64,000 nucleotides of DNA from PMNU01 sp035479375 (GCA_035479375.1 DATIIT010000013.1:1-64000); one strand, 5' to 3'; counted from the first letter of the stretch, positions 22,545 to 31,907 are shown. Notes: generated from the letters alone by a model not told the origin. Numbers and translations: made by a program.

Positions 22545-23681
22545 CTATTCGGTGTCGACAATCTTCCGCGCGTGCGGGTCAACCATCTCTTCGTAGACCG
22601 AGTCTTCTAGGATGTGGCGGCGCTGCAGGTAGTCGAGCAGCGCAATGCGGAGACAACCCATTACCGGGATGGCCACCAACCCCCCAAATAGCCCGCCAAA
22701 GTTAACGCCGATAATCACCGCCGCAAACACCAACAGTGGCGACATATTGGTGGAGTTGGCCTGGATGCGTGGCTGGATGACGTAATTTTCGATCTGCTGG
22801 TACAAAATGTAATATGCCAGCACAATAACTGCCGCCAATGGCGAATGGAACAGCGCCACAGCCGTCACAATAACCGCCCCAATAGTGTGGCCAATAAGCG
22901 GGATCAATCCGCAAATAAATACCACCACAACCAGGGCGGCCGGGTAGCTAATGTGCAAAATAATGAGCGCGGGCAAAAGCATACACGACGCAATAAATGC
23001 CAGCACCACCTGGCCGTTAACATAGCCCTTGATGACCTTGTACATGTCGAACGCTAGGCGGTCGGCGCGGGCGTGGTGGGCATCAGGGATGAGGTCACGG
23101 AAAAAGCGCAGCCAACGCGGCCCTTCGATGAGCATCATAAACGTCAGCACCAAAATAGTCAGCACCGAGAAGATGCTGCTGCCCAGCTTAACAACACTGC
23201 TCACCGCCGTCCCACTAATATTTCCTAGCCGGCTCGACAACTGCTTAGAGAGCTTGTCTACCTGGCTCTGTAGGTGGTACTTCTGCACAAAACGGCCAGC
23301 CGGGCTGTCTTGGCTTTGCACGTCCTGCACTAAAGACGGAGCGGCACTTATAAAATTACTGCTTTGGCGCACCAGCGGCGGCACCACCAGCGCCAAGAAA
23401 CCAGCCAAAAAAATAATCACCACCATAAATGAAATGGCCGTGGCGGTGGCGCGGCTCCCTTTGCGTTTACCTGGCAGGCGGACGGCCAGCCAATGCACCG
23501 GGCCGTTCAAGGCCAGCGCCAAAAAAAAGCCGGTAAAAATGAGTACGATAGCGTGCGTAGCCTGGCGCAGTGCCGCCATGGCGATAACCGCGGCAATGGC
23601 AAGTACCAAAACGCGGACAATCATCTTGATTGGAATGTCGAGCTTGACCGTCTCTTCATTGCGCTTATGGCGGGAAAACAT
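22545..23681 (-). CDS. AI-2E family transporter (PerM/YdiK-like)
   Basis: The 378-residue membrane protein has about eight hydrophobic segments, an extracytoplasmic middle (FISAAPSLVQDVQSQDSPAGRF) and the family C-terminal block FICGLIPLIGHTIGAVIVTAVAL with QQIENYVIQPRIQA. Members are permeases of varied or unknown substrate, including sodium/proton antiporters; the AI-2 link is not general. It is 18 bases downstream of the glycosyltransferase at 23700 and probably shares its mRNA. It converges on cysS. Confidence 0.88.
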   Translation of the reverse strand: MFSRHKRNEETVKLDIPIKMIVRVLVLAIAAVIAMAALRQATHAIVLIFTGFFLALALNGPVHWLAVRLPGKRKGSRATATAISFMVVIIFLAGFLALVVPPLVRQSSNFISAAPSLVQDVQSQDSPAGRFVQKYHLQSQVDKLSKQLSSRLGNISGTAVSSVVKLGSSIFSVLTILVLTFMMLIEGPRWLRFFRDLIPDAHHARADRLAFDMYKVIKGYVNGQVVLAFIASCMLLPALIILHISYPAALVVVVFICGLIPLIGHTIGAVIVTAVALFHSPLAAVIVLAYYILYQQIENYVIQPRIQANSTNMSPLLVFAAVIIGVNFGGLFGGLVAIPVMGCLRIALLDYLQRRHILEDSVYEEMVDPHARKIVDTE

Positions 23682-23699
23682 CTTACGCTTGATTATGGC

Positions 23700-24839
23700 T
23701 TAGCGTGGCCGATTTTGCAACGCCCGCGCGTACGCCGCAAGCGTGCGCTGGCCAACGCGCGCGACGTCGTACTGCTCAACATATTCCGCCTGCCAGGCGT
23801 GTGCGGTGCGGCGGGCGGGCGCGTCCTCCAGGGCGTGCAGCATTTTAGCGGCAAACGCGTCGGTGTTGAGCGGGTCAAACAAACTTTCCGGGCGCGGCGC
23901 CATAACGCTGGCGTAGCCGGGGTTGTTGCCAGCCAACACAATGCCAGGGGTGGCGGCCATCGCTTCCAATAGCACGATGCCAAAACTTTCGCCGCCGGTG
24001 CTCGGGTAGGTGACGACATCGGCGGAAGCCAGGTAGCGCGGCTTATCTTCCTCTGTTATGTAGCCGGTGAACTCCACGGTTTTGTCCAGGCCGTGGGTGT
24101 GCACATATGCCTTTAGCTGCGCTTCCAGGTGGCCGCCACCGCATACCACAATCCGGGCGTCGGCCGGCCATTTCCCAGCTTGCACCAGCTGCGCAGCCGC
24201 CTGCAGTAAATACTGGCAGCCCTTACGCTCCACCAGCCGGCCCAAAAAAATCACCGTGCGGCCGCTGGCATACTTTTTGAAGGGTTTGGCACCCTTAAAG
24301 GCATCCAGTTTGAGCGGCAACCCTGCCACCTCGCTATCTATATGGTAGGTTTGCAGGGCAAACCGGCGCGCCGGCTCGGAAGTGGCCAGCATCACGTCAA
24401 ACCGCTTGAGCGTCGTGCGCACCCAGAATCCCAGCGCGTGGTTAGCCAGGGCCACCAGGCCAGAGTGGGGCGCCACGTGGAAGGTGCCTACTACCGCCGT
24501 GCGGGCGTCAGCCGCCTTAATAATACGCGCGGCCAGCGCCGGACTGTAGGGCACCTGCACGTGTAAAACATCAAACTTTTCGCGTGCCAGAATCCGTTTA
24601 ATAGGGGCTACGCGGGCGGGCAGCGGCATGGCCATACGGTTTTGGTTGAATTTTACTTTGACATTGCGGGCAAGTGAGTATACGTTTGGCAGGTCGGTGC
24701 GAGACGTCTCACCGACAAGATAGTGTACGTCATGGCCTTGCGCCGCCAGCCACCGGCCAAGCGTTAAGACGTACTGCTGCACGCCGTCCGGCTTGTCTAA
24801 GGAGTCGTCAAATACGAATCCTATCTTAAGCTTACGCAT
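23700..24839 (-). CDS. GT4 family glycosyltransferase
   Basis: A 379-residue GT-B enzyme. The N-terminal domain begins KIGFVFDDSLDKPDGVQQYVLTLGRWLAAQGHDV and includes FDVLHVQVPYSPALAARI. The C-terminal nucleotide-sugar domain has GRLVERKGCQYLLQAA, GYITEEDKPRYLASADVVTYPSTGGESFGIVLLEAMA (the E-x7-E motif) and NNPGY. It acts on lipid- or polymer-linked acceptors at the cytoplasmic membrane face. It overlaps the preceding glycosyltransferase by 8 bases, so the two are translationally coupled and probably act in sequence. Confidence 0.92.
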   Translation of the reverse strand: MRKLKIGFVFDDSLDKPDGVQQYVLTLGRWLAAQGHDVHYLVGETSRTDLPNVYSLARNVKVKFNQNRMAMPLPARVAPIKRILAREKFDVLHVQVPYSPALAARIIKAADARTAVVGTFHVAPHSGLVALANHALGFWVRTTLKRFDVMLATSEPARRFALQTYHIDSEVAGLPLKLDAFKGAKPFKKYASGRTVIFLGRLVERKGCQYLLQAAAQLVQAGKWPADARIVVCGGGHLEAQLKAYVHTHGLDKTVEFTGYITEEDKPRYLASADVVTYPSTGGESFGIVLLEAMAATPGIVLAGNNPGYASVMAPRPESLFDPLNTDAFAAKMLHALEDAPARRTAHAWQAEYVEQYDVARVGQRTLAAYARALQNRPR

Positions 24840-25959
24840 CTTTTTTGCGGCTTATAGCTAGTTCGTAGACTTCCATGTACTGGTCGACGATCTGCTTGTA
24901 GCTGTATTTGGGCATTTCGGCCGCCGCCCAGCTGCGCCACAACTTGCGGAGGTCGGTCTCATGCAACAGTAGGTCTATGCGCCGGGCAAATTCGGCAATG
25001 TGCTTGGGGTCTACCAGCGAGAGCGCGCCCAGGCCTTGCATCACGGCAGCGTAGCCGGGGTTGTCGCCGGCAACTGTCACCAGCCCGGTGCCCATGGCCT
25101 CTAGCAGCACAATGCCAAAACTCTCGCCAAACAGGGCGGGTGAGCAAAACAGGTCGCTCGTCTGCAGCAGGCGTACTTTCTCTTCCACAGAGACAAAGCC
25201 GAGGAACTGCACATTTTGCAGCTCTAGGTCGCTGGCCAGCTGCTCCATCTTCTCGCGCTCGTTGCCGTCGCCGGCAATCACCAGGGACAGCGTGGGGTCT
25301 TTTGCCTGCAGTACCTTAAAGGTATGCAGCAAATATTTGACACCCTTGCGCCCCTCAGGCCGGCCGATAAACAAAATGGTCTTGTGCTTGCGCTTGTCGT
25401 GGAAGGCCTTGGGCGGCACGTACAGCGTTTGGTCGATAGCGTTAGGGATAATTGCCACCGGCGCATCGGTGAGCTTGCAGACATACTCGGCCGCGGCGTC
25501 AGACACAGCGGTAAATGAGTCAATGTACTTCAGCATAGACTTGGCATACGGCGAAATAACCCGCCCGGTGGTGCGGCCCACCATCGTCTCTGGCAGGGCG
25601 GCATGGAACGTGGCCACGTTAACAGTGTTGGAACGGCTCAAAATTTGTAGGCCGAGCATGGGGATCCACGGCTCATGAAAATGCAAAACGTCAAACTGCT
25701 CTTCGTCCAGCATACGGTGGATGGTGTCGCTGACGCTGGCCGAAATCTGGAAAGTAGTGTGCGTGGGCGAGTTAAACTCGTTGCCGGCGCCAATAAAAAT
25801 GACGTGGTCGCCGGGCTCGCCGTCGTAATCCTGCGGCCGCGGGGTAATAATGTAGCAGTCGTGCCCACGCCCCAAAAGCTCGCGCTGCTGGGCGCGGACA
25901 ATCTCTTGGACCCCTCCATTTTTAGAAACGCTATACGGGCAAACAAGTCCGATCTTCAT
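24832..25959 (-). CDS. GT4 family glycosyltransferase (PimA-like)
   Basis: The 375-residue GT-B enzyme starts MKIGLVCPYSVSKNGGVQEIVRAQQRELLGRGHD, a PimA-like opening, and has FDVLHFHEPWIPMLG, IGRPEGRKGVKYLL and SPALFGESFGIVLLEAMG with the E-x7-E motif. PimA-type enzymes mannosylate phosphatidylinositol. The substrate here is unproven. The ATG at 25959 is used because the upstream in-frame ATG (25971) overlaps the -10 box TACAAT (25975-25970). It heads the operon 25959-22545: two glycosyltransferases and a permease. Confidence 0.92.
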   Translation of the reverse strand: MKIGLVCPYSVSKNGGVQEIVRAQQRELLGRGHDCYIITPRPQDYDGEPGDHVIFIGAGNEFNSPTHTTFQISASVSDTIHRMLDEEQFDVLHFHEPWIPMLGLQILSRSNTVNVATFHAALPETMVGRTTGRVISPYAKSMLKYIDSFTAVSDAAAEYVCKLTDAPVAIIPNAIDQTLYVPPKAFHDKRKHKTILFIGRPEGRKGVKYLLHTFKVLQAKDPTLSLVIAGDGNEREKMEQLASDLELQNVQFLGFVSVEEKVRLLQTSDLFCSPALFGESFGIVLLEAMGTGLVTVAGDNPGYAAVMQGLGALSLVDPKHIAEFARRIDLLLHETDLRKLWRSWAAAEMPKYSYKQIVDQYMEVYELAISRKKDA

Positions 25960-26001
25960 AGTTGCACCCATTGTAGCACGGAAATTTGCGCGCCTTTCAC
26001 G

Positions 26002-26949
26002 TTAGTGTTGCGACAAATAACGCCGCAACTTCTGCGGGATAAACGCCGCTGTCTCTTTTTTGTCAGCAATGACGCTCACCACGTGGTTCTTCATATTGGC
26101 CGGCGCGCCCTCGTAATGGTCAAAAATAATGTTGAAGTGCTGCTCCACAACCTGCGCGTCAAAATACTGGTCGTTCTCGGTGTACACATGCCAGACGGGC
26201 AGGGGGATGTGCTTTTTGCAGTTGTCTAAGCGCAGAAACTCATTGGTGGTCAGGAAGTGCGTGCGCACGTCGTTGAGGTGCCAGAGGTCGACCTCCACAT
26301 TCATCATGGCCTCAAATTTTTCTGGCAGCGCCGCGGCCTCGGCAAATTTGTGCTTGGCGGTGTGTGTGCGGGCATAGGCCCTGCGCAGCACCCACGGCGT
26401 CAGCGCGGTGTGGCGCCACACCCAGGCCGGGAAACGCCAGGACAATATTCGGGCGGCGGTGCGGTAGCAAAACATCCGCTGGCGGGTAAACTTAAAATCG
26501 TCGTGGTGGGCAAAACCAGCGGCGCTCACCACAAAATCCACCTTTTTGGCCAGGTCAGGGTAGCGCTGCAGCATGCGTGTGGCCACCACAAACCCAAACG
26601 AGATGCCCACAATAGCGATCCGCCGCCGCTTGTAGCGCAGTTTAATGAACGACGCCAGATAATCAGCAAAGTTGTCAATGGTTGGCTTCTTGCCGATTTT
26701 GGCAAAGCTGTCCATGCCGCCAAAGCCGGGCAGATCGGGCATCGTTACCGATCCGTAGGTGTTAAAGTTTTGCACCAGCCCCCACCAGCGCTCCAAAAGC
26801 GCGTGGTGCCCATACAAAACCAAAAGCTCGCGCGTGGGCGTCTTGCCATTTTTGGCTGGCTCGGCTGGCAGGTGCAGCATGCGCCCCATCAACCCATTCA
26901 TATTGAGCGGCTGGATGTAATCCCGCGCGTTTAGTGTTTGTTTTGCCAT
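26002..26949 (-). CDS. Alpha/beta hydrolase fold protein
   Basis: The 315-residue protein has a canonical hydrolase core: LLVLYGHHALLERW (oxyanion strand), MPDLPGFGGMD, the nucleophile elbow VGISFGFVVA and a late acidic/His segment (VYTENDQYFD; NMKNHVVSVI). A long cap with many aromatic and basic residues (FPAWVWRHTALTPWVLRRAYART) may contact membrane lipid. Substrate unknown; esterase or lipase is likely. TACAGT lies 9 bases before the ATG. It sits upstream of the glycosyltransferase operon on the same strand. Confidence 0.82.
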   Translation of the reverse strand: MAKQTLNARDYIQPLNMNGLMGRMLHLPAEPAKNGKTPTRELLVLYGHHALLERWWGLVQNFNTYGSVTMPDLPGFGGMDSFAKIGKKPTIDNFADYLASFIKLRYKRRRIAIVGISFGFVVATRMLQRYPDLAKKVDFVVSAAGFAHHDDFKFTRQRMFCYRTAARILSWRFPAWVWRHTALTPWVLRRAYARTHTAKHKFAEAAALPEKFEAMMNVEVDLWHLNDVRTHFLTTNEFLRLDNCKKHIPLPVWHVYTENDQYFDAQVVEQHFNIIFDHYEGAPANMKNHVVSVIADKKETAAFIPQKLRRYLSQH

Positions 26950-27009
26950 GACCATACCACTGTACGACACCGGCTGGGGTTAGGACAATAGTTTCCGGCC
27001 GCGCCCCAG

Positions 27010-27038
27010 TTGAAGAAACCACCATTTTGCGGTAGAAT
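27010..27038 (+). promoter_or_regulatory. Promoter of tRNA-Gln
   Basis: TTGAAG (27010-27015), a 17-bp spacer and TAGAAT (27033-27038), with about 55 bases to the tRNA. Confidence 0.65.
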
Positions 27039-27099
27039 AACGTGGTTCGGCGGCACGGCACAAGGCGGTGCGGTCAGCGGCACAGATAGCGGTACACAT

Positions 27100-27174
27100 T
27101 GGGGGTTGGCCAAGTGGTAAGGCAACGGGTTTTGGTCCCGTCATTCGGGGGTTCGAATCCCTCACCCCCAGCCA
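27100..27174 (+). tRNA. tRNA-Gln (UUG)
   Basis: A complete cloverleaf can be drawn: acceptor TGGGGGT with ACCCCCA, D-arm GCC...GGC, anticodon stem ACGGG/CCCGT with loop TTTTGGT (anticodon TTG), and T-arm GGGGG-TTCGAAT-CCCTC. GCCA is encoded at the 3' end. It is the left boundary of the AT-richer island. Confidence 0.95.
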
Positions 27175-27210
27175 TGAAAAAAGATTGACTACCTGTCAAT
27201 CTTTTTTCAT
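27174..27210. terminator. Terminator after tRNA-Gln
   Basis: A 16-bp perfect inverted repeat (ATGAAAAAAGATTGAC and its complement) with a five-base loop follows the tRNA directly. A-run and T-run flank it, so it can work on both strands. Confidence 0.9.
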
Positions 27211-27226
27211 GGTCAAATTTAATCCC

Positions 27227-27454
27227 CTAATTCAGTTTCTTATCATCTAGGCTGTCGCTTTTAGCTTCGCCTGTTTCGTCGTAAACTACCGCCTCGCCAG
27301 CGTTGTTAACGATTAGCATGGCAGCTTCAATACAATCGTTTTTGTTGTGGTACATTTCTGAATGGGCCAGCTTGTTACTGTGCGCATGAATTGTAAACCA
27401 ATACTTTTGCGGTGTATTACTGTTTTTCAAAATATCTATCCAAATTTTACTCAT
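27227..27454 (-). CDS. DUF1508-like (YegP-type) small protein
   Basis: A 75-residue protein. The pattern QKYWFTIHAHSNKLAHSEMYHNKNDCIEAAMLIVNNAGEAVVYDETG resembles one DUF1508/UPF0339 repeat (a short strand, a turn with S/E-x-Y, a helix, then a strand). Such proteins often have two repeats; this has one. Function of the family is not established. It is the first gene of the island, transcribed towards the tRNA. Confidence 0.65.
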   Translation of the reverse strand: MSKIWIDILKNSNTPQKYWFTIHAHSNKLAHSEMYHNKNDCIEAAMLIVNNAGEAVVYDETGEAKSDSLDDKKLN

Positions 27455-27483
27455 ATACCCTCCTGGGCGTGTGTTACATTAGA

Positions 27484-27553
27484 GGGGCGATGTTTTACGT
27501 CGCCCCGTTTGATCGCCAGTTTGCTCCGGTTCCAATCGAAAGCAAATCTGGCG
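27484..27553 (+). other. Two consecutive RNA hairpins in the island
   Basis: GGGGCGA (27484-27490) pairs with TCGCCCC (27500-27506), then CGCCAG-TTTGCT (27514-27525) pairs with AGCAAA-t-CTGGCG (27541-27553), 12 bp with one bulge, followed by an A/T-rich tract. The 455 bases between the DUF1508-like gene and the ATPase hold no other convincing feature. It may be a small structured RNA or a 5' regulatory element, but a 49-residue ORF from 27490 overlaps it and neither is proven. Confidence 0.35.
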
Positions 27554-27907
27554 ATTTTACATTTTGCCCCGCGGTGCCCGTTGTGATAGCGCTGACGCTG
27601 CTACTTTGCGGACTGGCGTGCTGCTGCTTGCTGACTTAAGCACTTTTGAGGCTATCTTCGCCACGTTCGCGCTTGTCTTGCGACTGCCGGCCATACCTTA
27701 TATCTCCCCTTTCCAGCTCATTTTAACCCCTCAGAGCTTTAGTTGGTTTTTTGTGTCCTGGGCCGCAGCCTTTTCGTTTCTACATCTAGAATAGTGGAAA
27801 TATGATGTTTTAGCAATAGTGTATTTTTTCTTGTCCCAAATCTTCCAGTGTGTACATTGCTGTCCCAGAGTGTTGCGTGTATGTCCCATTTCTGTATAAT
27901 AAGGTAT

Positions 27908-28957
27908 ATGCAGGAACAAATTCGCAAAAAAAACATTTTGAACTTAATTAAGTATCATGCCGAGAATAATGATTCAGGCTTTAGGGCTGAGGCATACGAG
28001 ATTGCCCGCTACTTTGATTCTGTCGGCGACTACCAGCTGTCTGAGTATATTCTAGCATTGCTGTCTGATGTTAATACCTTTGTGCCGCAAGGTAGCAGTT
28101 ACGACTCGCCATACCTTACTCCGGTCAATTTAAATACCAGCACATTACCTTTGCCGACACATATTAAGAACGCTATCGTCGGAGTTATTAACTCAATCAA
28201 TCATAACGTAGGTATCAATAAGTTCCTTTTTGAAGGCCACCCTGGAACAGGTAAGACCGAATCAGTTAAACAGGTTGCCAGAATTCTGGAGCGTGAGCTC
28301 TACCTGGTTGATTTTGAAACAATTATCGATAGCAAGATGGGTCAAACATCAAAAAATATTGCTGCGATGTTCAGAGAGTTACAGCAACTACCCCATCCAG
28401 AAAAGTTGGTGGTTCTTTTCGATGAGATTGACGCACTTGCCTTAGATAGAGTTAATACGAACGACATTAGAGAGATGGGAAGAGTTACATCATCCGTACT
28501 CAAAGGCTTAGATAGCCTGAATGACTCCGTGTTGCTTTTTGCCACGACCAACTTGTTTAGCAAATTCGACCCCGCACTTACTCGACGCTTCGACGCCATA
28601 GTCAACTTCGATAGATATAGCCGCGAGGATCTGTTAGATATCTCAGAGGTCATGTTGGAGGATTTACTGACGAAGTTTAAGGCCCTGGGACGTAATAAGA
28701 GACTCTTTAGAAAAATAATTGGTACCATGAAAAATATTCCGTATCCTGGCGAACTGAAAAATCTCATAAAGACGTCTCTCTCATTTAGTGATCCGAGTAA
28801 TGAATATGACTACCTTGCTAAGCTATATACCTCGATCAACAAGGATAACCAGGAGATGCGGCTATCGAATCTAAAGTCGCAAGGGCTGACGCTGCGTGAA
28901 ATGGAGGTTCTTACTGGTAGGTCAAAAAGTCAAATAGCACGAGAGCTCACAGAGTAA
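27908..28957 (+). CDS. ietA: IetA-like AAA ATPase of an antiphage pair
   Basis: The 349-residue AAA protein has Walker A GHPGTGKT (residues 110-117), Walker B LVVLFDEID (D172/E173), a sensor-1 stretch LLFATTN and arginine-finger-type FDPALTRRFD (R226/R227). Its C-terminal end carries a helix-turn-helix-like segment (LKSQGLTLREMEVLTGRSKSQIARELTE). The start at 27908 is chosen because TATAAT (27895-27900) lies 7 bases before it. It stands 3 bases before a subtilase gene; this ATPase plus S8 protease pair is the make-up of the IetAS antiphage system. It probably senses infection or unfolds substrate for the protease. Confidence 0.8.
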   Translation: MQEQIRKKNILNLIKYHAENNDSGFRAEAYEIARYFDSVGDYQLSEYILALLSDVNTFVPQGSSYDSPYLTPVNLNTSTLPLPTHIKNAIVGVINSINHNVGINKFLFEGHPGTGKTESVKQVARILERELYLVDFETIIDSKMGQTSKNIAAMFRELQQLPHPEKLVVLFDEIDALALDRVNTNDIREMGRVTSSVLKGLDSLNDSVLLFATTNLFSKFDPALTRRFDAIVNFDRYSREDLLDISEVMLEDLLTKFKALGRNKRLFRKIIGTMKNIPYPGELKNLIKTSLSFSDPSNEYDYLAKLYTSINKDNQEMRLSNLKSQGLTLREMEVLTGRSKSQIARELTE

Positions 28958-28960
28958 TCT

Positions 28961-31219
28961 ATGAATGAGATCTTGCAATTAAAAGGAAAATTCAGCCAAA
29001 GCCCAAGTGAAGGTAGAGGTGGTAATCCTAGCTTGCCTAAAGCCACTGGTACGTCTGTAAGCGCAGGGCATCTTGTAGACCTCTCGGGTCAACTTAAAGA
29101 CTTAAGAATATTTTGGCAAGGTGTAACTGTTATTGATGGCGGGTTAGTCGATGTCCACTATAAACAGGTCATTGCCAAGAGTAACCGCATTCGAGCTTTG
29201 TTTTCAAAAAATAAAATAACCTCCAATAGTTCCATAAAGGGCGCTAGGTTTGATTCTGACGAACATCACACAATTACGCACCATGTCTCTGATGCACTTA
29301 TAGCTGATGCCGAGGCTAAGCTAACGATTGCTGCAAAAATTATTGAAGAAAAGTTTGGTGGATTTATCACTACTGAACAGTTAGATGCAGTTGAGACCCA
29401 AAATATTAGGTTTGAAGATTATGGTATTTCCAAATCTAGCTTTCGTCAAATTGTCGTTGATGCTTATTACGTGAAGCGTTTTGACCGTCGTCAGGACGCA
29501 ACTACAAGTCCAAATGACGCAGTCGTTACCTTGTATAAAGTTGATGATGATATGCGCGCCTTTTTAAGAGAAAAATTGGCCATAGACATTCCAGTCGAGA
29601 GATTTAACGGCGATTCGACTGTACTACTCTTGCCGCCAGAAATGGCTAAACTGACTCAAAACGCCTCGTATTTAATAGCGATGACGGTAGACGACTTGAA
29701 TACTGTCGTCTTAGATAAAGACGCTAAGATTACCAATAGAGATCCACGGATTGCATCCATTCCGAAGCCTGGCAACGAGCCGGTCATTGGAGTAATTGAT
29801 ACACAGTTCGACGACAAGGATTCTTACTTTCGAGAATGGGTGGAGTACTTTAATTATGCAGATCCACGCTTCGGTGAGAACAAGCGACATGGAACGGCAG
29901 TTTCTTCAATAATTGTGGACGGTCCAAAGATCAATCCCGACCTTGAAGATGGTTGCGGCCGTTTCAGAGTTAGGCACTTTGGTGTTATAGGTAATGAACG
30001 GATGAGTTCGTTTGGAATAATGCGCAACATTCGAAAAATTATTGAGACTAATACCGATATAAAAGTGTGGAACCTATCACTAGGGTCGGAGCGAGAAGTC
30101 GCTAAGAGCTATATATCTCCCGAAGCCGCACTATTGGATGAGTTGCAGCAAAAACACGATATTATTTTTGTCGTCTCTAGCACCAATTACTTACAAGGTA
30201 CTAAGCCTGGTCAAAAAGTCATTGGATCGCCGGCGGATTCTATCAATTCAATTGTTGTTAACGCTGTAGACGACCACGGAAATCCAGCAACATATAGTCG
30301 TAAAGGTCAGGTACTCTCCTTTTTTAAAAAGCCCGATGTAGCGGGTTTTGGCGGAGATACGAGTGGAAAGGGCGTTAGAGTGTGCACCCATATGGGAGAG
30401 AGTACGATGTATGGAACTTCGATTGCGGCACCCTGGATCACTCGCAAGGTTGCATTTCTTATTGAAGTTCTTGGGTTTAGCCGCGAAGTTGCCAAGGCAT
30501 TGATAATTGATGCCGCTGCTCAGTGGGATGATACCGGCAATGATCCGGTTGCTTCGACGCTTATTGGCTACGGCCTGGTGCCTCAGCATATTAACGACGT
30601 AGTTCGATCTAAGGATAACGAGATTAAATTTATTATCGATATGACATCTGAAGAGTATGACACCTATACTTATAATCTTCCTATTCCAACTGACAACGGT
30701 AAACATCCGTTTATCGCAAAGGCTACGCTTTGTTATTTTCCAAAATGCTCAATAAACCAAGGTGTTGACTATACAAATACAGAATTAGACGTGTATATAG
30801 GTAGGATTAAATCAAAGGGCAAAAAGCCTGGTATAAAATCAATTGATAAGAACGTACAGAGCGTCAACGATGGAGAATTTCACCCAATTGACGAAGAAAC
30901 AGCGCGTAAAGTCTTTAGGAAATGGGATAACACTAAACACGTAAGGGAGGTTATCGGTGATAAACTAATGCCTCGCAAGGCATATGATGACGGCCTATGG
31001 GGCGTCAGTGTAAAAACAAAAAACCGATTTGATTCAGATGATGGGAAAGGTCTTAAGTTTGGCCTTGTTGTTACGTTAAGTGAGATGAATGGTGTAAATA
31101 GAATAAGAGATTTCATCCGACTGTGCGAGCTACGTGGCTGGCTTGTAAACCGTGTCGATATAGACTCAAGAGTCGACCTTTACAATAAGGCTCAAGAAAC
31201 TATTACACTGGATACTTAG
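28961..31219 (+). CDS. ietS: IetS-like S8 subtilase of an antiphage pair
   Basis: The 752-residue protein has an N-terminal region of about 270 residues without known motifs, then a subtilase domain with an intact triad: D280 in GVIDTQFDD, H310 in RHGTAVSS and S487 in YGTSIAAPW, with N409 (VVSSTNY) in the oxyanion position. A C-terminal 200 residues follow. There is no signal peptide, so it acts in the cytoplasm, unlike secreted subtilases. With the upstream ATPase it forms an IetAS-type pair. The target protein is unknown. Codon use is much more AT-rich than in the flanks, as expected for a transferred gene. Confidence 0.82.
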   Translation: MNEILQLKGKFSQSPSEGRGGNPSLPKATGTSVSAGHLVDLSGQLKDLRIFWQGVTVIDGGLVDVHYKQVIAKSNRIRALFSKNKITSNSSIKGARFDSDEHHTITHHVSDALIADAEAKLTIAAKIIEEKFGGFITTEQLDAVETQNIRFEDYGISKSSFRQIVVDAYYVKRFDRRQDATTSPNDAVVTLYKVDDDMRAFLREKLAIDIPVERFNGDSTVLLLPPEMAKLTQNASYLIAMTVDDLNTVVLDKDAKITNRDPRIASIPKPGNEPVIGVIDTQFDDKDSYFREWVEYFNYADPRFGENKRHGTAVSSIIVDGPKINPDLEDGCGRFRVRHFGVIGNERMSSFGIMRNIRKIIETNTDIKVWNLSLGSEREVAKSYISPEAALLDELQQKHDIIFVVSSTNYLQGTKPGQKVIGSPADSINSIVVNAVDDHGNPATYSRKGQVLSFFKKPDVAGFGGDTSGKGVRVCTHMGESTMYGTSIAAPWITRKVAFLIEVLGFSREVAKALIIDAAAQWDDTGNDPVASTLIGYGLVPQHINDVVRSKDNEIKFIIDMTSEEYDTYTYNLPIPTDNGKHPFIAKATLCYFPKCSINQGVDYTNTELDVYIGRIKSKGKKPGIKSIDKNVQSVNDGEFHPIDEETARKVFRKWDNTKHVREVIGDKLMPRKAYDDGLWGVSVKTKNRFDSDDGKGLKFGLVVTLSEMNGVNRIRDFIRLCELRGWLVNRVDIDSRVDLYNKAQETITLDT

Positions 31220-31231
31220 GGTAATCTGCCA

Positions 31232-31390
31232 TCAGGATCTTGTCTCCTGGTCTAGTGTTATCAGTATTGTGAAGAAATCCAGAAGTCCATCGCCAATTTC
31301 TTTTACCTCTTCGAGTGTATACGCGTGTTCGTTTTGCTTTTGCAAAATCTGCCGGAGCTCCTCGTAAGTTTCATCGCTAATTTCGGCCAT
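31232..31390 (-). CDS. Small acidic protein, 52 residues, unknown
   Basis: The frame MAEISDETYEELRQILQKQ... to ETRS has a GAGG ribosome site before its ATG and predicts two helices, the second hydrophobic (GDGLLDFFTILITL). It is convergent with the subtilase gene. Function is unknown. Its size and place beside a defence pair would suit a regulator or an antitoxin-like partner, but nothing in the sequence shows that. Confidence 0.55.
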   Translation of the reverse strand: MAEISDETYEELRQILQKQNEHAYTLEEVKEIGDGLLDFFTILITLDQETRS

Positions 31391-31416
31391 CACTTACCTC
31401 GCAAAATACGGTTTGG

Positions 31417-31489
31417 AAAGTTTGGAACATGTCCACTCTCCCCAGCCAAATTTCGTACATAACGTCAACTTTATTGTTGGCGTTTTTGT
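31417..31489 (+). repeat. Island repeat, copy A
   Basis: A ~73-base unit starting AAAGTTTGGAAcATGTCC and ending in a terminator-like hairpin: CGTCAAC (31463-31469), loop TTTATT, GTTGGCG (31476-31482), then TTTTT. Copy B (31908) matches it along its whole length with about one change in five, and copy C (32482) matches the first part. Confidence 0.7.
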
Positions 31490-31565
31490 TTGCTGAATTG
31501 AGGTGAACTTCTTTCATGTGTCATGACCTTTGCTAAAATAATAAGTATCTAATGGGGTGCGTATT

Positions 31566-31889
31566 ATGGGCGCGATGATAACGATTAAATATGCCAGTTC
31601 AGTTGAAGCGGCGGATATCGAAGTACTGGCAAATGGATTTAAACTTCTCGTCGAGCAAGCAATTGGCGAGAACGACGTTTTTATATATACAGAGACTTCT
31701 AGCGTTGCTGTTGGTATTGAGCCAATTGAAGTCTTCATTCAGGTAAATGGGCGTGAAGTTACTGATCCTGAGCAACTGACAGAAACTATCGCCAAAGCGT
31801 TCTCAGCTTGGAAACAGGAAAGCAAATTTAGCCAGCCAATAAATTTGAATGTAATTCCAGTTCAGTGGCATTTTAGGATTGGACTTTAG
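31566..31889 (+). CDS. Unknown 107-residue protein of the island
   Basis: MITIKYASSVEAADIEVLANGFKLLVEQAIGENDVFIYTETSSVAVGIEPIEVFIQV suggests a small alpha/beta fold: strand, helix, two strands. The ATG at 31566 is preferred to the GTG at 31557; another ATG is three codons later. It lies between repeat copies A and B. No family recognised. Codon use is AT-rich like the rest of the island. Confidence 0.6.
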   Translation: MGAMITIKYASSVEAADIEVLANGFKLLVEQAIGENDVFIYTETSSVAVGIEPIEVFIQVNGREVTDPEQLTETIAKAFSAWKQESKFSQPINLNVIPVQWHFRIGL

Positions 31890-31907
31890 GCTCGTTAGTT
31901 CTTGTAC

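Noticed and set aside
27490..27639. A 49-residue ORF with a hydrophobic end in the island
   Set aside because: It begins inside the tandem hairpins, has no ribosome site or -10 box, and shows no recognisable pattern. The hairpins explain the sequence better.
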